In this document: one piece after another, positions 14,130 through 24,186 of the stretch
How positions within the stretch are numbered: position 1 is the first letter of the stretch
How the letters are laid out: every line of letters starts with the position of its first letter
DNA from: an uncultured Anaerovibrio sp.
GTDB lineage: Bacteria; Bacillota; Negativicutes; Selenomonadales; Selenomonadaceae
DNA: 64,000 bases
Direction of reading: 5' to 3'
Assembly (NCBI GenBank): GCA_902786545.1
Contig: CADACU010000010.1
Coordinates: 1 to 64,000 of the forward strand
Notes under the pieces: model-generated
Told to the model about the DNA's origin: nothing
Database searches by the model: none
What the model saw: only the letters and a program-made list of their open reading frames with translations
Position numbers and translations under genes: made by a program

Positions 14130-16403
14130 ATGAGAAAAAGTAAAATACAGACACCCCGCAGGGGAAAACCTAGAAATCAGCATAGCAAACTGAAAGGCAA
14201 GCCGGTAAAGGAAGAATTGGTTACCGGTGTATTGTCGTTGTCCAATCGGGGCTTCGGCTTTGTGGTGCCGGAGGGCTTGCAGAAGAATGAAAATGATATA
14301 TTTATTTTAAAATCTGGTTTGAATACCGCTATGCACGGTGACACTGTGGAAGTGCGTTTGTTTCCTCAGGAGCAGGTCACTCCTGGGCGTGCCCGGGAAG
14401 GTACCATTACCAAGATAATCGATCGGGCCAATAGCAAGATTGTCGGGATTTTTGCCGCCAGTCGCAAGTTTGGCTTTGTGTCGCCGGATGATACCCGAAT
14501 TAAAGAGGATATTTATATTCCATCTGGCAGTTTCCTGGGGGCAAAGACCGGGGACAAGGTGGTAGTCGAGATTACCCAGTGGCCGGAAAATGGCCTGAAG
14601 GCAGAAGGCAATGTGGTAGAAGTGCTAGGTAAATCTGGCGCGCCAGGGGTGGATATACTGTCTATCATGCGCCAATATGACTTGGCAGAGAATTTTCCTG
14701 CGGTGGTGCAGGAGGCTGCTAATGCTGTGGAGCAGACTATCCGGGCCGAAGACCATATTGGGAAAAATGGTCGGGAGGACCGCCGCAATTTAAAAATTGT
14801 TACCATCGACGGTGAAGATGCCAAAGATTTGGACGATGGTGTGTATGTGGAAAAACGGTCAGATGGCAGTTTTTTCCTCGGGGTTTATATCGCTGATGTC
14901 AGCTGGTATGTGCGGGAAAACGAGCCTCTGGATGTTGAGGCTCAGGCCCGGGGCACCAGTGTGTATTTGGTGGACAGGGTTGTACCGATGCTGCCGCGAG
15001 AGCTTTCCAATGGGATTTGCAGCCTTAATGCCGGCGTAGATCGTCTGTCTATGGCCTGTGAAATGGAAGTAAGTCCTGATGGTGTAATAAAAAAGTACAG
15101 GATTTTGCCGGTGATGGTTCATGTGTATCGCCGTCTGACTTATACTTTGGTCAATAAAATTTTGGTGGAACGGGATGCTGATTTCTGCCGGGACAACGAG
15201 GATATTTTGCCGTTGTTATATAATCTGGAAGAAGTTCGCAATGCCATGTACAAGCATCGTCATCGTCGTGGTTCCATCAATTTTGAAATTCCGGAAATTA
15301 AAGTAACACTGGATGAAAATGGCAAAGCTGTTGGCTTGAAAAAACGGATAAGCAATCTGGGTGAGTCCATTGTAGAGCAATGTATGCTGGCAGCCAATGA
15401 AACTGTGGCAGAGCATATGTGCCGTCGCAAGCAGCCGTTTATGTACCGGGTACATGAGCAGCCGGAGCCGGCAAAAATTGAGGCACTGAATAAGCTGATG
15501 AATACCTTTGGCCTCCATATACGCACTTCACCTGAGGGAAAAGTACGGCCAAAGGAGCTGCAGATAGCTTTGGAAAAAATTGAGGGCCGGCCGGAGGAAA
15601 AAATCCTCAGCACTGTTTCCCTGCGCTCCATGCAGCAGGCCCGCTATGCAGCGGAAAACTTGGGCCACTTTGGCTTGGCTGCAGAGTATTACACCCATTT
15701 TACATCCCCAATTCGGCGCTATCCTGACTTGATTGTACATAGGTTGCTAAGAGAAAGCTTTCCTACGGGGTCCATTCCTAAAAATCGCCGGGATAAGCTG
15801 TTGGAAAAACTGCCAGAAATGGCAGAACAGGCTTCCAAACGGGAACGGATTGCAGTGGCAGCCGAGCGGGATACCACTGACTTGAAAAAAGTTGAATATA
15901 TGCAGCAGTTTGTTGGGGATACCTTTGAAGGTATTATCAGCAGCGTTACTGGATTTGGATTCTTTGTGGAGCTGGATAACGGTGTTGAGGGGCTGGTGCA
16001 TTTGACCACCCTAAAGGATGACTATTACGATTATATTGAATCCCGCTATGCTTTGGAAGGGACTCATCATCACCGGGTGTATCAGCTGGGTGACAAGGTG
16101 GAAGTAGTACTGGTCCGGGCTAGTGTGGAAGAAAAAGCATTGGATTTTGTCGCCAAGGATAATTGTGATTTACGGGCGCTAAATATGGCCAAGGGTTCAG
16201 AAAATAAACCGTCAGTCAAGGGAAAGAAATCCGGCAAGGGGAAAGTTGCCAAGGCCAAAGCCAAGGTTAGTCGTCGTGATAAAACTGGTACAAAGTCGAC
16301 TGTTCCCCAAAAGACAAAGAAAACCAAGAAAAATAAGAAAAACAAACACGACCATAAATCCGCCAAGGGAATCAAGAAAAAAGACATAATAGCGGAGATT
16401 TAG
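14130..16403 (+). CDS. rnr: Ribonuclease R
   Basis: A 757-residue 3'-5' exoribonuclease of the RNase II/R family. Domains in order: a short basic N-terminus, two cold-shock RNA-binding domains (about 25-155; [13 protein letters not shown] and [14 protein letters not shown]), the RNB catalytic domain (about 215-550) with [15 protein letters not shown] carrying the Mg-binding aspartates, and an S1 domain (about 590-680; [15 protein letters not shown]). A ~75-residue Lys-rich tail closes the protein and probably aids binding to structured RNA. With SmpB, encoded next, it takes part in trans-translation and decay of nonstop mRNA. Confidence 0.97.
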   Translation: MRKSKIQTPRRGKPRNQHSKLKGKPVKEELVTGVLSLSNRGFGFVVPEGLQKNENDIFILKSGLNTAMHGDTVEVRLFPQEQVTPGRAREGTITKIIDRANSKIVGIFAASRKFGFVSPDDTRIKEDIYIPSGSFLGAKTGDKVVVEITQWPENGLKAEGNVVEVLGKSGAPGVDILSIMRQYDLAENFPAVVQEAANAVEQTIRAEDHIGKNGREDRRNLKIVTIDGEDAKDLDDGVYVEKRSDGSFFLGVYIADVSWYVRENEPLDVEAQARGTSVYLVDRVVPMLPRELSNGICSLNAGVDRLSMACEMEVSPDGVIKKYRILPVMVHVYRRLTYTLVNKILVERDADFCRDNEDILPLLYNLEEVRNAMYKHRHRRGSINFEIPEIKVTLDENGKAVGLKKRISNLGESIVEQCMLAANETVAEHMCRRKQPFMYRVHEQPEPAKIEALNKLMNTFGLHIRTSPEGKVRPKELQIALEKIEGRPEEKILSTVSLRSMQQARYAAENLGHFGLAAEYYTHFTSPIRRYPDLIVHRLLRESFPTGSIPKNRRDKLLEKLPEMAEQASKRERIAVAAERDTTDLKKVEYMQQFVGDTFEGIISSVTGFGFFVELDNGVEGLVHLTTLKDDYYDYIESRYALEGTHHHRVYQLGDKVEVVLVRASVEEKALDFVAKDNCDLRALNMAKGSENKPSVKGKKSGKGKVAKAKAKVSRRDKTGTKSTVPQKTKKTKKNKKNKHDHKSAKGIKKKDIIAEI

Positions 16404-16413
16404 AAAGGTTACA

Positions 16414-16887
16414 TTGGATATGGGAAGAAAAAATGAAGGTATAAAAATAGTTTGCGAGAACCGCAAGGCCCGTCATGACTATTTTATCCATGATACCTTT
16501 GAGGCCGGACTGGTGCTCCAGGGAACGGAGGTAAAATCCCTACGGGAAGGCCGGGCCAATTTAAAGGATAGTTATGGTGAAATAAAAAATGGAGAAATAT
16601 TTATCGTGAATATGCACATTAGTCCCTATGATCACGGAAATATTTTTAATCACGACGAACGCAGGCCCCGTAAGCTGTTGATGCATAAATCGGAAATAAT
16701 AAAATTATTTAGCAAGACAAAAGAAAAGGGTTTTACCATCGTTCCGTTGAAGATATACTTCGTTAAGGGTAAAGCAAAAGTAGAAATTGCGCTGGCCAGT
16801 GGTAAACACAACTACGACAAGCGCCAGGATTTGAAGGAAAAGGCTGTTCGCCGTGATGTTGAGCGGGACTTGCGGGGAAAGCTGTAG
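16414..16887 (+). CDS. smpB: SsrA-binding protein SmpB
   Basis: A 157-residue SmpB, which binds tmRNA and delivers it to stalled ribosomes. Conserved features: [47 protein letters not shown] and the basic C-terminus ([24 protein letters not shown]). The TTG at 16414 is the better-spaced start relative to AGAAAGG; an ATG two codons later is possible. It follows rnr by 10 bp. The tmRNA gene, often nearby, is not seen in this window. Confidence 0.96.
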   Translation: MDMGRKNEGIKIVCENRKARHDYFIHDTFEAGLVLQGTEVKSLREGRANLKDSYGEIKNGEIFIVNMHISPYDHGNIFNHDERRPRKLLMHKSEIIKLFSKTKEKGFTIVPLKIYFVKGKAKVEIALASGKHNYDKRQDLKEKAVRRDVERDLRGKL

Positions 16888-16954
16888 TGGGGATTTTTGA
16901 ATTGTGAATTACGGATTAGGGCTTCTGTATGCTTAATTACCATAGGGGGGTATA

Positions 16955-17920
16955 GTGATGATAAAAAAAATAGCAGTACTGACCAGTGGCAATGATTGTC
17001 CCGGTATGAATGCCTGCCTGCGGGCGGTGGTTCGGACCGCTATTCATAATGGCATGCATATTTGGGGGGTTCATAACGGTTATCGTGGCCTACTGGCTGA
17101 TGAGATTGAAGAATTGAATACCCGCAGTGTAGGTGATATGATACAGCGGGGCGGCACTTTTCTGGGGATAGCCCGCAGCGGGGAATTTTTTGAGGAAGAG
17201 GGCCGTAAACAGGGCTATGACAATCTGGTGAAGCACGGCATAGAAGGTCTGATTGTTATCGGTGGTAGTGGCAGCATTAAGGGAGCGGCCACTATGAGCC
17301 AGGAATTTGGTATGCCGGTTATTGGAATACCGGGGACCATTGAGAATGATGTTTGGGGTACGGATTATACTATTGGCTCGGATACGGCGGCCAATACCGT
17401 GGTGGATGCCATTAACAAGCTGCGGGATACTGCCAGCGCTCATCGGCGTATTGTACTCATCGAGGTTATGGGCAAGACATCCGGGTGGTTGGCTATGACG
17501 GCCGGTATCGCCGGCGGTGCCGAATATGTTTTGGTGCCGGAAACCAAGTTTAATATTGATCAGATTTGCGAAGAAATCCGTCAGGATTATGCTGCCGGGA
17601 AACGCTACAGCCTGTTGGTGGTAGCCGAAGGCGCCGCTTCAGCTACAGAACTGGGCAAACAAATTCAGGAAAAGACGGAAATAGATACCAGAGTAACTAT
17701 TCTGGGCCATATTCAGCGGGGGGGCTCACCAACGGTACAGGATAGAATCAATGCCAGCCTGTTAGGGGAGAAAGCAGTCCTGGCTATGGCAGAGGGCAAA
17801 AAGGATATTGTTGTTGGCTTTGATACCGGTGAAGTGGTGGAGATTCCAATTGATGAAGCTACCAATAATAAAAAGACCTTGGATACCGAATTTATCCGGC
17901 TTGCCAAGGTTTTGGCATAA
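16955..17920 (+). CDS. Phosphofructokinase-family protein with altered active-site residues
   Basis: A 321-residue PfkA-type protein matching E. coli PfkA along its whole length. Fructose-6-phosphate residues are kept (R72 in GGTFLGIAR, R162 in AHRRI, H249 and R252 in GHIQRGG; E. coli numbering). Three nucleotide/catalytic positions differ: the GGDAPG loop is GNDCPG (G11 to N), the Mg/ATP motif GGDGS is GGSGS (D103 to S), and the catalytic PGTIDND is PGTIEND (base D127 to E). R171 is Lys. It could be an enzyme of changed activity or donor use, or a regulatory paralogue; no other PFK is in the window. The ribosome site is strong. It lies 67 bp after smpB. Confidence 0.88.
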   Translation: MMIKKIAVLTSGNDCPGMNACLRAVVRTAIHNGMHIWGVHNGYRGLLADEIEELNTRSVGDMIQRGGTFLGIARSGEFFEEEGRKQGYDNLVKHGIEGLIVIGGSGSIKGAATMSQEFGMPVIGIPGTIENDVWGTDYTIGSDTAANTVVDAINKLRDTASAHRRIVLIEVMGKTSGWLAMTAGIAGGAEYVLVPETKFNIDQICEEIRQDYAAGKRYSLLVVAEGAASATELGKQIQEKTEIDTRVTILGHIQRGGSPTVQDRINASLLGEKAVLAMAEGKKDIVVGFDTGEVVEIPIDEATNNKKTLDTEFIRLAKVLA

Positions 17921-17967
17921 ATAAAAAAATATATACTATATGGAATGGTACTTAGGGGGCAGTTGTA

Positions 17968-19671
17968 GTGAATGATTTAAAGGTAACATTCAAGATTTTA
18001 ATTCTTGTTGCAATCAGTGCAATTGGCTTGCTGTTTGTAGGTTATAGGGGATATTCTTCCATCAATGCAGCGGCTGAAGAGCTGAACTTCCTTTATGAAC
18101 GGGAGCTTCAATGTGTAAATTATCTTGGTCAGGCTACTGAGACCATGCGAACTATTCAGGTTCGTTCTATGCAGGCTATCGCTGATCCTGCTCGGGCTGA
18201 TGAGGTAATGAAAACTCAGGCGAAGGATATCAAGGCCTTTGATGAGGTTTTGGACTCCTATGAGGGGAAAATCAAGGATAAGCCGGAAAAGGTTGCCAAA
18301 GTAAATGAGTTAAGAAAGAGCTGGGATAAGTTTAAGGTTTCCCTGCCGGCAGTTATCAAGGCTGTAAAAGCTGAAGGTTCGGCGGCTGGTACCGCTGAGT
18401 ACAACCGGGCTGGCAAGAATGATACCGTGGTACTGCGTGACCAGTTAAGAAGCCTTAGTGATGAATCTGTAGCCGAGGCAGCAGCGGTCAATGAAGCCAA
18501 TAAAGAAGGTAGCCAGTCGGCAATAACCAGCATGATAATTTGTATTGTAGCCAGCGTAGTTTTGCTTTTATTGGTAAGCTATGTTATTGTCCGGGCCATC
18601 AAGACCCCGTTGAGTGAAATGATTGATACCTGTTACCGCCTGAAGAGTGGTAATTTTGTGGCTAATGGGCAGGTGTCTCAGCGTGGCGACGAATTTGGTG
18701 ATGTGGAACGGGCTTTGGCTGATATGGCCAAGTCGGTAAATGGGTTCCTTAATGAGGTTTCCAAGAGTGCAGAGCAGATTGCGTCAGCCTCTGAGGAGTT
18801 GACTGCCAGCTCTATGCAGTCCGCTGATGCAGCTGTATCGGTTGCCCAGTCGGTGACTGGCGCTGCTGATGTAGTTGCCGGCCAGCAGACCGCGGTAGAC
18901 AAGGGTAATGTTGAAGTGAAGAAGATTACCCAGTCTGTTGAAAATATCAGCCATGAGGCCGAAGCAGTTGCTTCCAGCTCTGCACAGGCTGCCAGTCGGG
19001 CTACGGAAGGAACCAATGAGGTTAACCGGTCCGTACAGCAGATTTACACTGTAAAGGAAAGCTCTCAATATGCATCTGATTTGGTAGATAAGCTTGGGGC
19101 CCGGTCCAATGAAATCGGTGCCATCGTTGATACAATTTCTAATTTGGCTGGACAGACTAATCTGCTGGCCCTGAATGCAGCTATCGAGGCTGCCCGGGCT
19201 GGTGAACAGGGCCGTGGCTTTGCTGTTGTAGCTGAGGAGGTCAGAAAACTGGCTGAGCAGTCCGGTGATGCAGCTCAGCAGATCGCCCAGCTCATCAGTG
19301 GTATTCAAAACGATACCAGCAAGGCTGTTGATGCCATGAACAAGGGTAATGATGCTGTTGTGGAAGGAACCAAGTCGGTTGAAGGCCTTAGCAGGGTATT
19401 TGAGGAAATCGCCGATATTGTTAATCAGGTATCAGACAAGGTCAACCATATGTCCAAGAGTGTCTTGGAGGTTGCTCAGCAGGCTGAGGGAGTTACTAAT
19501 GAAATGGGTCGGATTGACAATGGGGCCAGAAAGGTTGCTGACGAAATGCAGTCTGTTTCGGCTGCTACTGAGGAGCAGTCAGCTTCCGCGGAAGAAATTG
19601 CTTCAGCATCTGATGCTTTGGCCAAGCTGGCTCAGGATGTACAGTCTGTTTTGAGAAGGTTTAAGTTCTAA
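17968..19671 (+). CDS. Methyl-accepting chemotaxis protein (4HB-type sensor)
   Basis: A 567-residue transmembrane chemoreceptor. TM1 is at about 8-30, followed by a ~155-residue four-helix-bundle ligand domain (about 31-185), TM2 at about 186-208 and a HAMP domain ([20 protein letters not shown]...). The signalling domain carries the invariant hairpin [44 protein letters not shown] at about 390-430. It should form arrays with CheW and CheA encoded elsewhere. The GTG start has an AGGGGG site. It is followed by a terminator and is probably monocistronic. The ligand is unknown. Confidence 0.94.
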   Translation: MNDLKVTFKILILVAISAIGLLFVGYRGYSSINAAAEELNFLYERELQCVNYLGQATETMRTIQVRSMQAIADPARADEVMKTQAKDIKAFDEVLDSYEGKIKDKPEKVAKVNELRKSWDKFKVSLPAVIKAVKAEGSAAGTAEYNRAGKNDTVVLRDQLRSLSDESVAEAAAVNEANKEGSQSAITSMIICIVASVVLLLLVSYVIVRAIKTPLSEMIDTCYRLKSGNFVANGQVSQRGDEFGDVERALADMAKSVNGFLNEVSKSAEQIASASEELTASSMQSADAAVSVAQSVTGAADVVAGQQTAVDKGNVEVKKITQSVENISHEAEAVASSSAQAASRATEGTNEVNRSVQQIYTVKESSQYASDLVDKLGARSNEIGAIVDTISNLAGQTNLLALNAAIEAARAGEQGRGFAVVAEEVRKLAEQSGDAAQQIAQLISGIQNDTSKAVDAMNKGNDAVVEGTKSVEGLSRVFEEIADIVNQVSDKVNHMSKSVLEVAQQAEGVTNEMGRIDNGARKVADEMQSVSAATEEQSASAEEIASASDALAKLAQDVQSVLRRFKF

Positions 19672-19692
19672 CTAAAAGCAGTATTGCACATA

Positions 19693-19727
19693 AAAAGACT
19701 ATCGCTTTTTAGCGGTAGTCTTTTGTG
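19693..19727. terminator. Bidirectional terminator
   Basis: AAAAGACTATCGC and GCGGTAGTCTTTT arms between the convergent chemoreceptor and cobT-like genes. Confidence 0.88.
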
Positions 19728-19744
19728 TTAAAGAATGTATTTAT

Positions 19745-21703
19745 TTAGTGAACCAGTTCCTGTCTTCCGGCACCGGGACCGTCGTTGGCTACAGCGACCT
19801 TGGCTTCGGCGAAGGTCTTCATGGTGTTTAGCATATATATGGCAGCCTGTACCAACCGCATACCCAGCCAGGCGGTAATGCCTGGTATTTTAATGTTCAG
19901 CTGATACAGCTGCGGTTCCATTGGCAATAAAAATGGCTCTACTTCCGGGACAAGTTGAGCGGCGTAGCTGGCAATGGCTATGACGCCCCGGTCACCTAAA
20001 ATTACCATGGAACGGTTGTGGCTGGCGGCAATTAAAGCGCCCATTATAGCAGAGGCCAAAAGTTGTTTATCTTTGGGTAGATGGCTGAGAAAATCTGTTT
20101 TATCCCATTTTAGGGTTCCGTCCGGGTGGCAAAGCATATCAGCCAGTTCATCAGCCAGGGCGATATCTTCATCCAGGAGGGATATTCCAATGACATGATG
20201 ATACATGGACAGATTTTCCCCTTGTAGCCGGCCGAATTCAAAAGCATCCATTTGACTGCGGTTTTGGGTCAAAAGCGCCAATGTAGTGAGTGGTGGACCT
20301 TCTTGGGCCTGATGAGAAAAGCTGTGTAGACAGGCCAACTGGTCCGTCACCAGTTCCTTATCATTCAGGCCAAAGCAGAGAAGATGTTGGGATATTTCCT
20401 CAGGGTGAGGCAAATCATCACAAAGTATGCCACTTAACTGGGCCGCTATCTGTTCAATAACTCCCAGACTATAAATTGGCTTGGCCAGATTATCCAGGCG
20501 CAGCTGGCATTGTTCCATGCTGTCCTTAGCCAGACTTGGCATGGTTTTTGTGTAATAATCAAAGGTTTTATGGGTAAGGGATATGGAGGCAGGTGGAATA
20601 ATTTCCCGTTGTATTTTGTTGCGCATCAATAATTTTGCTTCCACATCATCGGCAAGATTATTATAGGCTTTTATGGACATATCAAGTATATCAGCCAATA
20701 GGGATGAGCCAATGGCTTCTCCCAGCTTAATGTTAAGGGTCATAAAAGGTGTTAGCCCTAATTCTTGTAAAATAAGGGGATGTCCCTGTTCGCCGGCCAG
20801 ATGAGATGGCAACAGATAATCGGTAACCACTGGATTAAGGCGGGCCGCTATAAGGGCGGCAGCACTGGAATTAAAGCCATCCAAGATGGTGATGGAATGA
20901 GAGGTGGCAGCTCCCAGAATTAGGCCGGCAATGGCCCCCAGCTCAAATCCTCCGACCTTGGCCAGTACATCGATGGGGTCAGCTGGATTTGGCTTATTGG
21001 TTGTCAGTATCTTTTTCACAGTAGCTAGCTTGGTTTTATAACGGCTATCGGAAATGTTGGTTCCCCGACCGGTGGTGTTTTCCGCCGGTTCCTCCAGCAG
21101 CGCCGCTGTAATGGCTGCACTGGCTGTGGTGTTGGAAATCCCCATTTCACCAGGCAGGAATACTGTTACGCCTTGTTGCTGGTGCAGCTGCTGGGCCAGG
21201 TTTATTCCGTAATAAATGGCCTGAACAGCCTGTTCTCGGGTCATGGCTGCGCCCTGTGCCGAGTTGTTGGTACCGGAGGCAATGTGGAAATCAATCAGAC
21301 CAGGCAGGTCGTCAATTGGCTTGTTGATGCCTAAATCTGCCACGGAAAGATGGGCTCCGATAAAATCAGCAAAGGAGTTGGCCGCTGCCCCTCTGGATAT
21401 AAGATAATTGGCTACCATATGCAGGGTGGTTTCCGGAGGATATGCACTCACATTTTCTTTAGCCACCCCATGATCTGCGCAGCAAATAGCTACAGCCTTT
21501 ATCGGGGTAGCAGGAAAGGTTGCGGTACCAATGGCGGCAGCGTATTTTTTTAATAAATATTTTATGGCGCCAAAGGCCTCAATAGGAATAAATGATTTTG
21601 ACAGGGCTGTTTCAACGGTTTCGGCATATTTGGCATCAGCTTTGGGGATGTCCTGTATAAGCTGCAGCAAAGTGTCTTCGCTGACAGCTGTTAATTTCTC
21701 CAT
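19745..21703 (-). CDS. cobT: Double-domain CobT homologue (ArsA-ArsB-like fusion)
   Basis: A 652-residue protein, nearly twice the usual CobT length (~350). Domain 1 (about 1-350) is a full nicotinate-nucleotide:base phosphoribosyltransferase with VAICCADHGVAKENVSAYP, FLPGEMGISNTTASAA and the catalytic LGEAIGSSL (Glu at about 326). Domain 2 (about 370-640) opens again like a CobT N-terminus (RLDNLAKPIYSLGVIEQIA) and keeps GALIAASHNRSMVILG. However, the place of the catalytic motif reads KIPGITAWLG, without Glu, and the ADHG motif is lost. CobT activates the lower base of cobamides. In Sporomusa ovata two CobT homologues, ArsA and ArsB, form a heterodimer that uses phenols; this looks like a single-chain version. 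It overlaps the tex stop by 1 bp. Confidence 0.9.
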   Translation of the reverse strand: MEKLTAVSEDTLLQLIQDIPKADAKYAETVETALSKSFIPIEAFGAIKYLLKKYAAAIGTATFPATPIKAVAICCADHGVAKENVSAYPPETTLHMVANYLISRGAAANSFADFIGAHLSVADLGINKPIDDLPGLIDFHIASGTNNSAQGAAMTREQAVQAIYYGINLAQQLHQQQGVTVFLPGEMGISNTTASAAITAALLEEPAENTTGRGTNISDSRYKTKLATVKKILTTNKPNPADPIDVLAKVGGFELGAIAGLILGAATSHSITILDGFNSSAAALIAARLNPVVTDYLLPSHLAGEQGHPLILQELGLTPFMTLNIKLGEAIGSSLLADILDMSIKAYNNLADDVEAKLLMRNKIQREIIPPASISLTHKTFDYYTKTMPSLAKDSMEQCQLRLDNLAKPIYSLGVIEQIAAQLSGILCDDLPHPEEISQHLLCFGLNDKELVTDQLACLHSFSHQAQEGPPLTTLALLTQNRSQMDAFEFGRLQGENLSMYHHVIGISLLDEDIALADELADMLCHPDGTLKWDKTDFLSHLPKDKQLLASAIMGALIAASHNRSMVILGDRGVIAIASYAAQLVPEVEPFLLPMEPQLYQLNIKIPGITAWLGMRLVQAAIYMLNTMKTFAEAKVAVANDGPGAGRQELVH

Positions 21704-23895
21704 TATGCCAGAGCCTCCTTGGGAACCTGTTTCAAGCTGAGACCAATGCGGCCCCTGGCTTCATCTACACTTATGACTATTACCGTGATGATATCTCCCA
21801 CGCTTAGCACATCCAATGGGTGTTTTACCCGCTTGTTGCTCAGTTCGGAAATATGAATCAGTCCGGCGGTTTTAATGCCAATATCTACAAAGGCACCGAA
21901 GTCAGTTACATTGCGAACTGTACCCCGCATAATGGTACCAACCTGAATGTCAGAGAGCTTGACGATAGCCTTGCGGGTCAATGGTGCAGGGAGCTCTTCC
22001 CGGGGATCTCGGCCTGGTTTGGCCAAAGCATCCAAAATATCCTTCACTGTTGGTACTCCGGCATTCAAATCTTTGGCTAATTTTTCCGGATCTATCAGTT
22101 TTATTTTTGCCTGTAAAAACTCCAGCTGTTTTTTGTCAGTAAGGATATCTATATCAGCACCGAGTTTTGCCAGAATGTTTTTAGCCAATTCATAGGATTC
22201 TGGGTGAACAGGTGTGTTGTCCAGCGGCATATTGCCACCGTTAATCCGCAAAAAACCGGCACATTGGGTATAAGCGGCATTGCCCAACCGGGCTACCTTC
22301 AACAACTCCTTGCGGGAGCTGAATGGTCCGTTCTCGTTTCGGAAGGCCACAATATTTTTGGCAATGGTGGCGTTTATGCCGGCCACATGCTTTAACAGGG
22401 CCGGTGAGGCGGTGTTTAGCTCAACGCCTACATGGTTTACCGCAGACTCAATGGTCTGGTCCAGGGTGTTGGCCAGCTCCTTTTGGTTTACATCATGCTG
22501 GTATTGCCCTACGCCAATCGCTTTCGGATCGATTTTAACCAGTTCTGCCAATGGATCCTGAACCCGACGGGCAATGGATACGGCGCCCCGGATGGTTACA
22601 TCGTATTCAGGCAGCTCTTCCTTGGCCAATGGGGAGGCAGAGTATACAGAAGCTCCGGCTTCGCTGGTCACGATATAGCGTGTATCAAGGTTATTGTCCT
22701 TGATTAGCTTGGCAGCAAATTCTTCGGTTTCAAAGGAAGCGGTACCGTTACCAATCGAAATAAGGGTTACATTATATTTTTTGATAAGGGACAGAGCTTT
22801 TTTGGCAGACTCGGCGGCACCCTTGTCTCCGTGGGTGATGTAAAGTACCCCGTGGTCCAATACATGGCCTGTGGCGTCTACTATAGCCATCTTACAGCCC
22901 GTGCGGTAACCAGGGTCAAGACCCATTACAGTAAACCCGGATAATGGAGCCTGCATGAGCAACTGTCGCAGATTGGTGCCAAAAATGGTAATAGCCTGTT
23001 TTTCAGCAGTTTCAGTGAGCTGGTTGCGTATTTCCCGTTCCAGAGAAGGCTGGATAAGGCGTTTCCAGCTGTCAGCAATGGTTTCTGTCAGTAATTCTGT
23101 AAAAATAGAGTCATTGGTGATAAATCGTTTTTGGATTAGACTATTTATTTTTTCATCATCTGATTCCAGCTTTACCTTCAGGCATTCCAGCTTTTCTCCC
23201 CGATTTATGGCCAAAATACGGTGGGACGGCAAGGTACGCACCAGTTCCCGGTACTCCTTGTACATAAGGAATACCTTGCCCTCCTCGGTAGTTTCCTTTT
23301 CTTCGTCCAGGGTGGTGGAAATAAAGGAATTGTTCCACAAATATTTACGCAGTTCCTGGCGCAGCTGGGCATCCTCGGAAATGGTTTCGGCAATAATATC
23401 CTTGGCACCAGCCAAAGCATCTGCGGAGGTTTCCACTTCCAGCTCCGGATTGATGTATTCAGTGGCAATATCTTCCGGATTACCACTGTTGAGCTGCTGT
23501 AGCATGATGGTATTGGCCAAAGGCTCCAACCCTTTTTCTTTGGCTTTTTGCGCCCTGGTCCGTTTCTTTTGCTTGTAAGGAAGGTAGATGTCCTCCAACT
23601 CCTGCAGTTTGGTGGTTTTTTCAATGGCTGCCAAAAGCTCATCAGTGAGCTTGCCTTGTTCCTCGATTTTGTTGATGATTTCTTCCTGGCGTTTCACAAA
23701 GTTTCTCAGATATGTTAGCCGCTCGGAAATTATTCGTACCTTTTCTTCGTCCAGCTCGCCGGTCTGTTCCTTTCTATAGCGGGAAATAAATGGGATGGTG
23801 TTGCCATCGTCTAAAAGTTCTATTACAGCCTTGGTCTGAAAAGGCTTGATTTTAAGTTCAGCGGCAATTATTTCGCCGATATTTTCCTGTTTCAT
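21703..23895 (-). CDS. tex: Tex family RNA-binding transcription accessory protein
   Basis: A 730-residue Tex/YhgF protein. In order: helical N-terminal domain (1-~320; PFISRYRKEQTGELDEEKVR, EDIYLPYKQKKRTRAQKAKEKGLEPLA), a YqgF/RNase-H-like domain (about 325-450; VMGLDPGYRTGCKMAIVD), helix-hairpin-helix motifs (about 480-570; GVELNTASPALLKHVAGI, FSSRKELLKVARLG) and a C-terminal S1 domain (about 645-720; GTIMRGTVRNVTDFGAFVDIG). Tex binds nucleic acids and affects transcription and fitness; the exact role is debated. The stop overlaps the start of the cobT-like gene (TAATG), so the two are translationally coupled despite unrelated functions. Confidence 0.96.
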   Translation of the reverse strand: MKQENIGEIIAAELKIKPFQTKAVIELLDDGNTIPFISRYRKEQTGELDEEKVRIISERLTYLRNFVKRQEEIINKIEEQGKLTDELLAAIEKTTKLQELEDIYLPYKQKKRTRAQKAKEKGLEPLANTIMLQQLNSGNPEDIATEYINPELEVETSADALAGAKDIIAETISEDAQLRQELRKYLWNNSFISTTLDEEKETTEEGKVFLMYKEYRELVRTLPSHRILAINRGEKLECLKVKLESDDEKINSLIQKRFITNDSIFTELLTETIADSWKRLIQPSLEREIRNQLTETAEKQAITIFGTNLRQLLMQAPLSGFTVMGLDPGYRTGCKMAIVDATGHVLDHGVLYITHGDKGAAESAKKALSLIKKYNVTLISIGNGTASFETEEFAAKLIKDNNLDTRYIVTSEAGASVYSASPLAKEELPEYDVTIRGAVSIARRVQDPLAELVKIDPKAIGVGQYQHDVNQKELANTLDQTIESAVNHVGVELNTASPALLKHVAGINATIAKNIVAFRNENGPFSSRKELLKVARLGNAAYTQCAGFLRINGGNMPLDNTPVHPESYELAKNILAKLGADIDILTDKKQLEFLQAKIKLIDPEKLAKDLNAGVPTVKDILDALAKPGRDPREELPAPLTRKAIVKLSDIQVGTIMRGTVRNVTDFGAFVDIGIKTAGLIHISELSNKRVKHPLDVLSVGDIITVIVISVDEARGRIGLSLKQVPKEALA

Positions 23896-24043
23896 ATTGA
23901 TATCCTCCTCAATTTTGTAACCAAATAATTATACCATAAAAAGTATGGCATACAAACTTAAGCCATCCTGTATGAGCTATTGCCTAAAGTATTTATTGCA
24001 CTTTGAGGCATAGCACCCTTCAATGGGGACGCCTGTATTCTTT

Positions 24044-24072
24044 TTGACGATTGGGGCAAATTTTGGTATGTT
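24044..24072 (+). promoter_or_regulatory. Promoter of walJ-htrA-rlmH
   Basis: TTGACG, a 17-bp spacer and TATGTT. A near-palindrome, TTTTTGGGTT/AACCAAAAA (24080-24100), lies at the expected transcription start. Confidence 0.5.
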
Positions 24073-24186
24073 ATATAGTGTTTTTGGGTTTTAACCAAAA
24101 ACTAATAATCTTTACAGAATTTTTTCAGTAGGCCTGCTTATACTATGGGTGTAAGGAGGATGATAAGCAGGGGTGAAGGACTCCGG

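Noticed and set aside
22955..23578. 207-codon plus-strand open frame inside tex
   Set aside because: It is the complement of the conserved tex gene; the Ser/Phe-rich composition is typical of a shadow frame.
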